64,000 nucleotides of DNA from JAJYTL01 sp046705265. Its GTDB lineage: Bacteria; Pseudomonadota; Alphaproteobacteria; Ferrovibrionales; Ferrovibrionaceae. Made by a program: the position numbers and the translations under genes. Each line of letters begins with the position of its first letter. Position 1 is the first letter of the stretch. Below are positions 25,406 to 33,475 of the stretch, in pieces. The notes below the pieces were generated by a model. It was not told where the DNA came from, searched no databases, and saw only the letters and a list, made by a program, of their open reading frames with translations. The stretch covers positions 13,982 through 77,981 of the forward strand of contig JBJKQL010000136.1 of NCBI GenBank assembly GCA_046705265.1, read 5' to 3'.

Positions 25406-26254
25406 TCAGCCGTGATTCGCCGCGCTGGGTATGGCGCCGCCAGCCGTTCCCGCTCCTGCATCACCGCCCTCCGTCGCCAGATCCGTGGTGATGATCTGTA
25501 CCTTGGCCGGGTCCATAGCGGCGAGGATTGGGGCCAGCTTGTTTTCGCTCATTTTTGACACGACTTCGAGAAGGATTGTCATGTCGAGGCGCGAGAAGAT
25601 GCGTGCCGCAGCCTTCGGTTTCATCTGCTGATAGACCTCGACCAGGTTTTTGATGCGCTGGCTGTGTTCGGCTCGGCGTTTCGCCAAAAGCTTCGTCAGC
25701 CTCACCTGTAGCGTCCGCATCTCAGCGATCTTAGCGTCGAGCCGTTTAGACATCGCGGTGAGCAGCTTCTCGCGCATGTCGATCGCCTGCTCGCGCTGGT
25801 CGAGCTCGCGGCGACGCTTGGTGAGATCCTGCAATAGACTGATGTCGGCTCGGCTGAACTGTGTGGGATTATCGAAAAGCCTTGGTTTCGAATTCCCTTC
25901 TTGTTTCGCCGCTGGCGTACTGGGCGGCGGAGTCTGCGTGACCGTTGCCTGCGGGGCGGCAGCGAGATCGCTAGAGGCCCCCGAGGGCGAAGCCGTGGCC
26001 GGGACGGCAGCAGGAATCGCGGCAGCGCCCGCATGGGCAGCCGGAGTCGCCGCCAGGGACGGCGGCAAGGGGATCGGCGCGCCTTTTCCTAGCGACGGTA
26101 GCGCCGGTGCAGCGGACGTTTGGTCGGTTTTTGCCACCGCCGCCGGAACGCCAAAGAAAATGCTGGCACTGGAGAAGATCTGGCCAACCTTTATGCCGCC
26201 GACCAGCGTGGTCGCGACCAGCGTTACCGGAATGAGGCGAAAACGGACCCGCAT
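25406..26254 (-). CDS. motE: MotE-family flagellar motor accessory protein
   Basis: The 282-residue protein has an N-terminal membrane anchor (RLIPVTLVATTLVGGIKVG), an Ala/Pro-rich linker to about residue 115 and a coiled coil (LLQDLTKRRRELDQREQAIDMREK). It ends in an MgtE-N-like domain, MKPKAAARIFSRLDMTILLEVVSKMSENKLAPILAAMDP. MotE is a periplasmic chaperone of MotC-type motor proteins in rhizobia. I chose the ATG at 26254, 13 bases after the upstream stop; the longer open frame overlaps that gene. Confidence 0.8.
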   Translation of the reverse strand: MRVRFRLIPVTLVATTLVGGIKVGQIFSSASIFFGVPAAVAKTDQTSAAPALPSLGKGAPIPLPPSLAATPAAHAGAAAIPAAVPATASPSGASSDLAAAPQATVTQTPPPSTPAAKQEGNSKPRLFDNPTQFSRADISLLQDLTKRRRELDQREQAIDMREKLLTAMSKRLDAKIAEMRTLQVRLTKLLAKRRAEHSQRIKNLVEVYQQMKPKAAARIFSRLDMTILLEVVSKMSENKLAPILAAMDPAKVQIITTDLATEGGDAGAGTAGGAIPSAANHG

Positions 26255-26267
26255 GGCTGCGTCTGTC

Positions 26268-26669
26268 TTACTTGAGATCGCGCAAGGATTGCACGAGTTC
26301 GCGCTCCGCTTCCGAGCGCGGCTTCTCGGCAACGACACGAAGCGTTGCAGGCTCGCGCTTTCCCTCGATCATGCTGGCGAGCCGATCCGCGAGACGGCTG
26401 CCGGCTTCCGTCGCGAAGTTGATATCTTCGAGCAGCCGGCGTGCCTCCTGAACCTGCGCTTCAAGCGACTGGCCGACCTTGTCGCTTACACTCCTAAGAT
26501 TCGCGATGCCGGCCTCCGCGTTCGCCGTGGCCTGACCGAATTCGCCGATGACCGCGCGGAGTTGACCCTCGCCGGCGCGCAGCGCCGTCAGTTGGCGATT
26601 GAGAAGAAAACAATAGACGACAGTCGCGGAAAGCAGAACCGCGAGCAGGAGGTCAAGCGCCACCATCAT
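26268..26669 (-). CDS. DUF6468 membrane-anchored coiled-coil protein
   Basis: The 133-residue protein has one N-terminal transmembrane helix (ALDLLLAVLLSATVVYCFLL) and a long helical region (ANAEAGIANLRSVSDKVGQSLEAQVQEARRLLEDI). It matches the small DUF6468 proteins found between fliM and motE in Rhodospirillales-type motility operons. The operon context points to a flagellar motor or stator role, but no biochemical function is known to me. Confidence 0.7.
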   Translation of the reverse strand: MMVALDLLLAVLLSATVVYCFLLNRQLTALRAGEGQLRAVIGEFGQATANAEAGIANLRSVSDKVGQSLEAQVQEARRLLEDINFATEAGSRLADRLASMIEGKREPATLRVVAEKPRSEAERELVQSLRDLK

Positions 26670-26672
26670 GGC

Positions 26673-27737
26673 TTAGGCTCCCGTCCGTTTCATGGTGCGA
26701 TCGATGCGCACGGCGATGTTATTGCCGATACGGCCCATCTTGCCGCCCACCATCGGAACCCCGCCACAGCGTAGCTCGATGGAATTGTTCGGCGTGACGT
26801 TGAGGAGAAGTGTTGTGCCGGGTTTCCATGCCACGACTTCGCGTAACGGCATGGTTTGCTGGTCGAGAACCGCCTCAATCTCAAGGTCGGTCGACCAGAG
26901 TTCTGTCGCCAGATGGTTTTCCCAGATCGTATCCCGGCCGAACTTCTCCCCCATGAACATCTGCAAGAGGAGTTTGCGGACAGGTTCCAGGGTGGCGTAG
27001 GGCAACAGCAGCTCGAGCGCGCCGCCACGATCGCCCAGATCAACGCGAAGCTTGCACAAAATGGCGGCGTTGGCGTGCCGGGCGATGGTGGCGAACCGCG
27101 GATTGGTCTCGATGCGATCGAAGGTGAAAGTCACGGGCGCGACTGGTTCGAATGCCGCCGACATATCGGTCAGGACGACGGTGACCAGCCGTTCGATGAG
27201 GTTACGCTCGATCGTGGTATAAGGCCTGCCCTCGATCCGCATAGTGGACCCGCGGCGGCCGCCTAGCAGGACGTCGACCACCGAGTAGATCAAGGCGCTG
27301 TCGACGGTAATCAAGCCAAGATTGTCCCATTCCACCGCCCGGAACACCGACAAGATGGCCGGAAGCGGGATCGAATTCAGGTAATCGCCGAAGCGGATCG
27401 CCGTAATCGATTCGAATGAAACCTCGACATTGTCCGAGGTGAAATTGCGGAGCGAGGTGGTAAGCATGCGAACCAGCCGGTCAAAGACCACCTCGAGCAT
27501 CGGCAGGCGCTCATACGAGATCAACGCGCTGTTAACGATCGCGCGAATGCCGCCCCGACCCTTGCCGCCGTCGTCGTTGGCGTCGAAGCCAAGAAGACTG
27601 TCGATTTCGTTCTGACTCAGGATTCGGCCGTCGTTACCGGACGCCGCCTGCTCGAACTCGCGCGCGAGGCGCTCCTCCTCGCTCTCGCTATCGGTCGGGG
27701 CCTCTGTTGTGGCGTCCTCGGTTTCGCCTTCGGCCAT
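26673..27737 (-). CDS. fliM: Flagellar motor switch protein FliM
   Basis: The 354-residue protein has the N-terminal CheY-binding peptide (ILSQNEIDSLLGF), the CheC-like middle domain (with ALIYSVVDVLLGG) and a C-terminal SpoA/FliN-like domain (IEAVLDQQTMPLREVVAWKPG). FliM forms the C-ring middle layer and receives CheY-phosphate to change rotation. An acidic N-terminal extension of about 35 residues precedes the CheY-binding peptide. It follows fliL by nine bases. Confidence 0.96.
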   Translation of the reverse strand: MAEGETEDATTEAPTDSESEEERLAREFEQAASGNDGRILSQNEIDSLLGFDANDDGGKGRGGIRAIVNSALISYERLPMLEVVFDRLVRMLTTSLRNFTSDNVEVSFESITAIRFGDYLNSIPLPAILSVFRAVEWDNLGLITVDSALIYSVVDVLLGGRRGSTMRIEGRPYTTIERNLIERLVTVVLTDMSAAFEPVAPVTFTFDRIETNPRFATIARHANAAILCKLRVDLGDRGGALELLLPYATLEPVRKLLLQMFMGEKFGRDTIWENHLATELWSTDLEIEAVLDQQTMPLREVVAWKPGTTLLLNVTPNNSIELRCGGVPMVGGKMGRIGNNIAVRIDRTMKRTGA

Positions 27738-27746
27738 GATAAAAAC

Positions 27747-28256
27747 CTATTGCACGAGCATTTGCTGGAGCAGGACGTCCTGTGCGCGAAGCGGTTGCAA
27801 GGCCTTGTTAACGCGGAGCAAAAGCTCTTCCTTGACGCGGTAGAGGCCTGCGGCGCCGTTGAGATCGCTGGGACGGAGCTGGCGAAGATAGGTCTCGAAG
27901 CTGTCCAGAACGCGAGGCTGGACTTGCTGCATGCGGTCTTTCGCCGCCTGGCTGTCGAATTGAACGCTGACCCGGAGCTTCAAGTAATGGGCCTCTCCTG
28001 GTGGAGCGTTCAGGTTCACCAGCATCGACGGAATATTGTAAAAAAGAATCTCACGATTGGCGGACGTGCTTGGCGCGAACGGCAGCAGGTGGAAGCGCCA
28101 AGCGCCAGCCCCGGCGCCGATCAACAGCACGAGCGGCGCCACGATGAACAGGACGAGCTTCTTGCCGCTCAGCTTCCGCCGCTTCGGCGGTAGCAGCGGT
28201 TGCTCTTCCGCAGGCGCGTCGACATCACTCAGCTCTTCAACGGACGCATTGGCCAT
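27747..28256 (-). CDS. fliL: Flagellar basal body protein FliL
   Basis: The 169-residue inner-membrane protein has a basic cytoplasmic stretch (PPKRRKLSGKKL), one transmembrane helix (VLFIVAPLVLLIGAGAGAWRF, residues ~35-55) and the periplasmic FliL domain (YNIPSMLVNLNAPPGEAHYLKLRVSVQFDS). FliL associates with the stator. It is first in the seven-gene minus-strand operon ending at 21184 and divergent from flgF. Confidence 0.93.
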   Translation of the reverse strand: MANASVEELSDVDAPAEEQPLLPPKRRKLSGKKLVLFIVAPLVLLIGAGAGAWRFHLLPFAPSTSANREILFYNIPSMLVNLNAPPGEAHYLKLRVSVQFDSQAAKDRMQQVQPRVLDSFETYLRQLRPSDLNGAAGLYRVKEELLLRVNKALQPLRAQDVLLQQMLVQ

Positions 28257-28338
28257 CGACAGACTCAGACGTTTAAACCGTTTTCCGCCGTCATGGTGCC
28301 GAGATAACGGTTAACAAGCAGTGAAAAATTCGCATCGG

Positions 28339-28353
28339 CGGCAAAAACTGCCG
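28339..28353 (+). promoter_or_regulatory. FlbD-type ftr site upstream of flgF
   Basis: CGGCAAAAACTGCCG is an inverted repeat with CGGCA/TGCCG arms. It lies about 97 bases upstream of the sigma-54 -12 element, a normal enhancer position for an NtrC-class activator such as FlbD. Confidence 0.55.
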
Positions 28354-28429
28354 GGCAAGCTCTGCTGGCAGCGGACCGATTTGTCCAAGACGAAGCCTGA
28401 GAAATCCGCCATTTCCGCCGCTCTTCGGC

Positions 28430-28445
28430 TGGCACGGCCTATGCA
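28430..28445 (+). promoter_or_regulatory. Sigma-54 promoter of flgF operon
   Basis: TGGCACGGCCTATGCA matches the -24/-12 consensus TGGCACG-N4-TTGCA with one mismatch and the correct spacing between GG and GC. Transcription would start near 28457, about 150 bases before flgF. It fits class III control of rod and ring genes in alphaproteobacteria. Confidence 0.7.
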
Positions 28446-28604
28446 GACAAGCCCGGAAGAGGAGCAGGTCTCGGGTCGCTGCCTCGTCGGCCCCGGGATC
28501 TGGGGTGACAACGGCGACCTTCCCGGTCGCGCTTTCGGCGGCACGCGTAAGCTTGCGGCTGGTTTCCGGGAACCGGCGTCGATAGGGGTAAAACGGAAGG
28601 CAAG

Positions 28605-29330
28605 ATGGAGAATACCGTCTATATCGCGCTATCGCAGCAGACGGCCTTGCGCCGGCAGTTGGACGTAATTGCGAACAACCTCGCGAACATGAACACGCCA
28701 TCCTACAAGAACGAAAGTCTGGTGTTCGAGAAATATCTCATGCCTGCTGGAGCGGACCATACGCTGTCTTACGTTGAAGATTACGGCATGGTGCGTAATG
28801 AGACCGAGGGTCCCTTACAGAAGACTGGAAATCCGTTAGACATCGCGGTCGAGGGGCCCGGCTATTTTACCGTCCAGACGCCGAATGGCGTGGAATATAC
28901 ACGGGACGGTCATCTCCAGTTGAGTGGCAGCGGTGAGTTGGTGACGGATGCCGGCTATCCGGTACTCGACACCTCCGGCCAGCCGATCACCATCGATCCG
29001 CACGCCGGCAGCCTGGCGATCGCGGCCGATGGAACGCTTTCGACCCCGGCTGGGGGGCCGGTCGGCCAGATCAATCTGGTCGAATTCGCCAATCCCCAGG
29101 CTCTACGGGAAGCTGAAGGCGGCTATTACACGACGACGACTCAAACACCCTTGCCGGCGCAAAAAACGCAACTTGTCCAGGGCATGATCGAGCAATCGAA
29201 TGTTAATCCGGTGGTCGAAATAACGCGGATGATGACGCTTCTTCGTAACTATCAGTCGACAGAAAACGTTCTGAAAGCCGACAACCAGCGTCGGATAGCG
29301 GCTATCCAGAACCTCGAAAAAGTACCTTAA
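28605..29330 (+). CDS. flgF: Flagellar basal-body rod protein FlgF
   Basis: The 241-residue proximal-rod protein has the N-terminal rod signature (ALRRQLDVIANNLANMNTPSYKNE), the FlgE/F/G central region (GNPLDIAVEGPGYFTVQTPNGVEYTRDGHLQLS) and the C-terminal helix (RMMTLLRNYQSTENVLKADNQRR). It is exported without a cleaved signal. It is first in the operon flgF-flgG-flgA-flgH. Confidence 0.95.
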   Translation: MENTVYIALSQQTALRRQLDVIANNLANMNTPSYKNESLVFEKYLMPAGADHTLSYVEDYGMVRNETEGPLQKTGNPLDIAVEGPGYFTVQTPNGVEYTRDGHLQLSGSGELVTDAGYPVLDTSGQPITIDPHAGSLAIAADGTLSTPAGGPVGQINLVEFANPQALREAEGGYYTTTTQTPLPAQKTQLVQGMIEQSNVNPVVEITRMMTLLRNYQSTENVLKADNQRRIAAIQNLEKVP

Positions 29331-29360
29331 CGTACCGTTTGAAGAGGAAAGGGATCATCG

Positions 29361-30143
29361 ATGAGTGCCATGAGTATTGCCGCGACCGGCATGCAGGCCC
29401 AGCAGCTAAATGTCGAGGTCATCTCGAACAATATCGCGAATATGAACACCACCGGTTACAAGCAGCAGCAGCCGGAGTTCGAGGACCTTCTCTATCAGAA
29501 CCTGCGGCGGGTCGGCGCCACCTCCTCGGACGCTAACACCATCGTTCCGGCAGGCATTCAGCTTGGTACCGGCGTCAACACGGGTGCGGTTTATCGCATC
29601 ACTACTCAAGGCACCTTGCAGCAGACAGGCAATGCGCTGGATCTCGCGATTCAAGGCCAGGGCTACTTTCAGGTTCTGCTGCCGAACAAGCAGATTGCCT
29701 ATACCCGGGCGGGCTCATTCCAGCTTAGCCCGCAAGGCCAGATCGTCACCCAGGATGGTTACACCGTCGAGCCTGGCATCTCCGTCCCGCAGAATGCGAC
29801 CTCGATTTCGATCGATTCGACGGGCCAAGTTCAAGCCACCGTTCCGGGACAGGTGGCTCCGCAGATCGTCGGCCAGCTTACTCTCGCGACGTTTTACAAC
29901 GACGCCGGCTTGCAGGCGATGGGCAACAACCTCCTGTTGCAGACAGCCTCCTCTGGCGCACCGGTGACGGCAGCGCCGGGATCGACCGGCTTTGGCACCA
30001 TTCAAGAGGGCTTCCTGGAATCCTCGAACGTCGATCCCGTGGAGGAGATCACGAACCTGATCACCGCGCAGAGGGCCTATGAGATGAACTCCAAGGTGAT
30101 CACGGTTGCCGACCAGATGATGCAGGACATCAACCAGCTCTAG
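29361..30143 (+). CDS. flgG: Flagellar distal rod protein FlgG
   Basis: The 260-residue protein forms the distal rod. It shows MSIAATGMQAQQLNVEVISNNIANMNTTGYKQQ at the N-terminus, ALDLAIQGQGYFQVLLPN in the middle and the C-terminal signature VDPVEEITNLITAQRAYEMNSKVI. It follows flgF by 30 bases. The usual FlgG length is retained. Confidence 0.97.
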   Translation: MSAMSIAATGMQAQQLNVEVISNNIANMNTTGYKQQQPEFEDLLYQNLRRVGATSSDANTIVPAGIQLGTGVNTGAVYRITTQGTLQQTGNALDLAIQGQGYFQVLLPNKQIAYTRAGSFQLSPQGQIVTQDGYTVEPGISVPQNATSISIDSTGQVQATVPGQVAPQIVGQLTLATFYNDAGLQAMGNNLLLQTASSGAPVTAAPGSTGFGTIQEGFLESSNVDPVEEITNLITAQRAYEMNSKVITVADQMMQDINQL

Positions 30144-30163
30144 AATCAGATCAGGATAGCGTC

Positions 30164-31219
30164 ATGCCGCGCCCCATCTTTCCCTCAGTTGCCGCCGCTG
30201 TGATTGCCGCGCTTGCCGCTGGGGCGCTCGCCATCGCTGTTGTTCCGGCCCAGGCCCAGTCCCAGTCCCACGACCTTGGTCAGACCAACCTGGTGGCCCA
30301 TCCTGCACGGCCGGCGGTCGTGGTGCTGCGTTCGCCTATCATGGTAACGGGAAGCCGTATCACGCTCGGCGATATCTTCAGCGGCGCGGGCAAAGCGGGA
30401 GATCAGGTCTTTGCTGCGGCGCCGGCACCCGGACAAAGCGCCTATTTTCTAAGCGGTGACGTCTTTGCCGCGACGGAGGCTGCCGGCTTGATCTGGCGGC
30501 CTGATGCCGCCGTGCGCGCAATTAAGGTAACACGCCGGGGGCGCGACGTGCCGCAAACGGCGATCCGCAAATCGCTGCGCGCCGCACTTGGCGTTGGGAC
30601 TGACGGCCTCGCCGATCTGCAGATCGCCAATCCCTCGCTTCACCTCGAGGTTGCAACCGATGAGGCTCCGACAGTGCGCGCGACGAACGTCAGCTTCGAT
30701 AAAGGAAGCGGTCATTTCAGCGCGATGTTGGTGGCGCCTGCGAGCGGTCCGGGTGCTGGAACACAGAGCCTTGAAGTGTACGGCCGCCTCGTGCATCTCG
30801 CACGCATTCCGACGCTGCGGGATCAGCTCTCGGCCGGGCAGGTGATAGGCGCCAATGATCTCGGCTGGCTCAAACTGCCCCGCGCGGAGGTCAGCCCCAA
30901 CATCATCACCAGCGCTGCCGCACTGGTCGGCATGGCGGCGCGCGATAGCCTCGCTCCCGGTCGGCCGATTCTGGCCGGCGACGTGGAAAAGCCGGTTCTG
31001 GTGGATCGTGGCGCATTGGTCAACATGACACTGATCATGCCGAACATGGTGCTGACCGCGATCGGCAAGGCCCTAACTTCCGGCGGGTTGAATGACGTGA
31101 TCGAGGTGCAGAACACGCAGAGCCTCAAGATCGTCGCGGCGCGTGTCACTGGTCCGAACGAAGTGCGGCTTTGGCCGCGTGCGGTTTCCGTCAATGAGCG
31201 GGCCGCGTCGCTGAACTAA
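30164..31219 (+). CDS. flgA: P-ring chaperone FlgA
   Basis: The 351-residue protein has a signal peptide (VIAALAAGALAIAVVPAQA) and a C-terminal SAF/FlgA domain, with IPTLRDQLSAGQVIGANDLGWLKLPRAEV and MAARDSLAPGRPILAGDVEKPVLVDRGALVNM. FlgA is a periplasmic chaperone for P-ring assembly from FlgI. The N-terminal half is longer than in enteric FlgA (about 220 residues), as is common in alphaproteobacteria. Confidence 0.9.
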   Translation: MPRPIFPSVAAAVIAALAAGALAIAVVPAQAQSQSHDLGQTNLVAHPARPAVVVLRSPIMVTGSRITLGDIFSGAGKAGDQVFAAAPAPGQSAYFLSGDVFAATEAAGLIWRPDAAVRAIKVTRRGRDVPQTAIRKSLRAALGVGTDGLADLQIANPSLHLEVATDEAPTVRATNVSFDKGSGHFSAMLVAPASGPGAGTQSLEVYGRLVHLARIPTLRDQLSAGQVIGANDLGWLKLPRAEVSPNIITSAAALVGMAARDSLAPGRPILAGDVEKPVLVDRGALVNMTLIMPNMVLTAIGKALTSGGLNDVIEVQNTQSLKIVAARVTGPNEVRLWPRAVSVNERAASLN

Positions 31220-31242
31220 ATTCTTGGGCAAGGAAAGAGACC

Positions 31243-32019
31243 ATGCGCTCTCGACTATTCTTCCGCCTTGGAGTGCTTTCTGCCCTCGGGCTTGGCACTA
31301 CGGCCTGCAGCATCGGCCAGCAGCTCACGAATATCGGTCGCCCACCGGCACTTCGTCCGATCGTTACCGGGCGAGAGCAAAGAACCGCGTTCCGCCAGAT
31401 TCACGGCCTGCCGATGCCGCCGCCAGACCATACCCCGGGCTCACCCGACAGTCTGTGGCGCCCGGGCGCCCGCCAGTTCTTCAAGGATGAGCGGGCACGG
31501 GCGGTCGGCGACATCGTCACCGTCAACGTGAACATCTCTGATCAGGCGCAAGTCCAGGACGCCACCAACGAGTCGCGGAATACGACGGAGAATGCTGCCT
31601 TGAGCAACTTCTTTGGCGCCGAGGCGGCGGGGGCCGCGGGTGTCAGCGGCCTCGGCCACATCTTCAAAAATGTCGATCCCTCGAAACTCGTGAACACCAG
31701 CTCGCAAAATGGTTTTACCGGTTCCGCGAGCACTGATCGGCAGGACACGATTTCGACGACCATCGCAGCGATGGTGACGCAGGTGTTACCGAACGGCAAC
31801 TTGGTGATCTACGGCAATCAGGAAGTCCGCGTGAACTATGAAGTACGCGATCTGACCATTTCCGGTATCATTCGGCGCGAAGACATCACCTCTGACGACA
31901 CCATCAACCAGAACCAGATTGCTGAGGAGCGCATCTCCTACGGCGGCCGCGGCCAGCTCACGCAAATGCAACAGCCACCCTACGGCGACCAGCTCTATAA
32001 CATCCTGTTCCCGTTCTAG
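31243..32019 (+). CDS. flgH: Flagellar L-ring lipoprotein FlgH
   Basis: The 258-residue protein starts with a lipoprotein signal (LSALGLGTTACS, lipidated Cys near residue 22). It has the L-ring signatures SLWRPGARQFFKDERARAVGDIVTVNVNISDQAQ and GNLVIYGNQEVRVNYEVRDLTISGIIRREDITSDDTI. It forms the outer-membrane L-ring and ends the flgF operon. Confidence 0.96.
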   Translation: MRSRLFFRLGVLSALGLGTTACSIGQQLTNIGRPPALRPIVTGREQRTAFRQIHGLPMPPPDHTPGSPDSLWRPGARQFFKDERARAVGDIVTVNVNISDQAQVQDATNESRNTTENAALSNFFGAEAAGAAGVSGLGHIFKNVDPSKLVNTSSQNGFTGSASTDRQDTISTTIAAMVTQVLPNGNLVIYGNQEVRVNYEVRDLTISGIIRREDITSDDTINQNQIAEERISYGGRGQLTQMQQPPYGDQLYNILFPF

Positions 32020-32158
32020 GAAATTAGGAGAGGCTAATGCCTGTTCCGGTCGGTTTGACGGCGACAGGCGACTGCCCATCGGTTCAGCGACGTCACACGG
32101 CATTATGTCTGCGCCGGCCTCGATGCGGCGCGAAGTCAGCACAGCACACACGGCTGGC

Positions 32159-32575
32159 TCACTCGTCGCGGTGGACTTTCTCGTGACGCTCGTGGCGCTC
32201 CTGGGCCTCGATCGAGAGAGTTGCGATCGGCCGCGCCTCCAAGCGGCGTAAGCTTATCGGCTCGCCGGTTTCCTCGCAGTAGCCATAGGAACCATCGTCG
32301 ATGCGCCTCAGCGCGGCCTCGATCTTGCCGATCAGTTTGCGTTGGCGGTCACGCGTCCGCAGTTCAAGGGCGCGCTCCGATTCCGTCGAGGCGCGATCGG
32401 AAATATCTGGCTCTTGTAAACTCTCCTCCTGAAGATGCTGGAGAGTTAGATGGGACTCCCTGAGTATATCATCACGCCATTTCTGGAGTTTGCGACGAAA
32501 ATACTCACGTTGGCGCGCATTCATAAACGGCTCGTCTTCCGACGGCCGGTAATTATTGGATTTGTGGATTCCCAT
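32159..32575 (-). CDS. dksA: RNA polymerase-binding protein DksA
   Basis: The 138-residue DksA has the N-terminal region with coiled-coil helices (YFRRKLQKWRDDILRES and SDRASTESERALELRTRDRQRKLIGKIEAAL) and the C-terminal motif YGYCEETGEPISLRRLEARPIATLSIEAQERHER. Only one Cys of the classical four-Cys zinc finger remains, which is usual for alphaproteobacterial DksA. It modulates transcription with ppGpp at the RNA polymerase secondary channel. GGAG precedes the ATG. It lies downstream of fliX. Confidence 0.92.
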   Translation of the reverse strand: MGIHKSNNYRPSEDEPFMNARQREYFRRKLQKWRDDILRESHLTLQHLQEESLQEPDISDRASTESERALELRTRDRQRKLIGKIEAALRRIDDGSYGYCEETGEPISLRRLEARPIATLSIEAQERHERHEKVHRDE

Positions 32576-32770
32576 TACCTACTCCACCACACCTAAATCA
32601 CCGGTTCCGACCAGGTTGGCGCGGAGTATATTTACGCTCAGGTTTTCTCGCAAGAAATCCTTGCAACCAATGGCTTGACCAAAGCCCGGCCAGTCCCCCT
32701 TTTGTGATTTGCGGCCCTCGCCATCGCCGCGCCGCGTCGCGCGGAGGCAGTTTCGGACGAGCAAGATCGC

Positions 32771-33187
32771 TCAGCGGCCAAATTTGGCGAGTTCGACGGC
32801 GACGCGAAGCTCGATTTCCTGGATAAGATCGGCTATGCGAGGATCGGTCACAGGGGGCATCGGTTCCCGTAGCCGATGCGCAAGGATCTCAAGGCGGTGC
32901 AGGGAGATGTCGCCAAGCAAAAGATCGTGGCGGATATCGTCGAGCCGGTCGAGGAGATCATTCCCCCGGCGCAAGGCAGCCCGCCGACCTTGTCGTTCGG
33001 CTGGCACTTCCTGAAGAGCGAGGAGGGCCTGCGCCGCCGCGATAGGCAGGGCGCTGCCAACGGCCTCGGTCGTCACCTCGTCGGCTGCGTTCGGCACCGT
33101 AAAATCTTGGCCCATGCCATCGGCCGGTTTTGTGACGCGGCGGGCGGTTGGCGACGATCTTAACGAATTCGGGCCGGTTACCTTCAT
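32771..33187 (-). CDS. fliX: Flagellar assembly regulator FliX
   Basis: The 138-residue protein has the FliX C-terminal core (GNDLLDRLDDIRHDLLLGDISLHRLEILAHRL, ending DLIQEIELRVAVELAKFGR). In Caulobacter, FliX couples assembly of early flagellar structures to activity of the sigma-54 activator FlbD, so its presence matches the ftr sites in this window. I chose the ATG at 33187 (MKVTGPNSLR), which gives the usual N-terminus; the frame is open further upstream. It is divergent from flgI. Confidence 0.88.
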   Translation of the reverse strand: MKVTGPNSLRSSPTARRVTKPADGMGQDFTVPNAADEVTTEAVGSALPIAAAQALLALQEVPAERQGRRAALRRGNDLLDRLDDIRHDLLLGDISLHRLEILAHRLREPMPPVTDPRIADLIQEIELRVAVELAKFGR

Positions 33188-33239
33188 AGCCGATATCGAA
33201 GCTCCCCGCTTTCGAGGGGCAAGTATCGGACGTTGATCG

Positions 33240-33272
33240 TTAATGATGGGTAAAGACCGGCAAATCCTTCCT
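33240..33272. promoter_or_regulatory. CtrA-like and ftr-like elements between fliX and flgI
   Basis: TTAATGATGGGTAAA at 33240-33254 is TTAA-N7-TAAA, one mismatch from a CtrA site, and could serve fliX. CGGCAAATCCTTCCT at 33258-33272 keeps the left half of the ftr dyad and lies about 102 bases before the -12 element of the flgI sigma-54 promoter. Both matches are imperfect. Confidence 0.4.
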
Positions 33273-33353
33273 CCTGGCGGCTGGCGGGGCAAGAAATGCC
33301 GCGCCGGTTTGCACGAGAGTCTTCAAATCATTGGTTTTTTTTCGACTTTGGTC

Positions 33354-33368
33354 TGGCACGGGATTCGC
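33354..33368 (+). promoter_or_regulatory. Sigma-54 promoter of flgI operon
   Basis: TGGCACGGGATTCGC matches TGGCACG-N4-TTGC with one mismatch at the -12 element and correct spacing. It lies about 108 bases before the flgI start at 33476, giving a leader of about 95 bases. A T-rich stretch (33332-33342) just upstream is also typical of sigma-54 promoters. Confidence 0.6.
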
Positions 33369-33475
33369 TAGGTGGATGTTGCCGGGATAGCCACGCAGCA
33401 TGCTGGGCGCGAAGCAGAGCGGAAACAGAATGCTGCGGCCGACCGGAATGTGCCGCCCGGAGGAAAGTAGGATTG

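Larger units (their letters stand above)
28257..28604. other. Divergent fliL/flgF regulatory region
   Basis: This 348-base region holds an ftr-like dyad (28339-28353) and a sigma-54 promoter (28430-28445) for flgF. For fliL I see only a TTAACC half-site on the minus strand near 28315, which could be part of a CtrA site. No gene is apparent. Confidence 0.5.

Noticed and set aside
28284..28312. A sigma-54 promoter for fliL on the minus strand
   Set aside because: GGCACC-type -24 element has correct spacing to GC, but the -12 element is CGGC, too weak to call.
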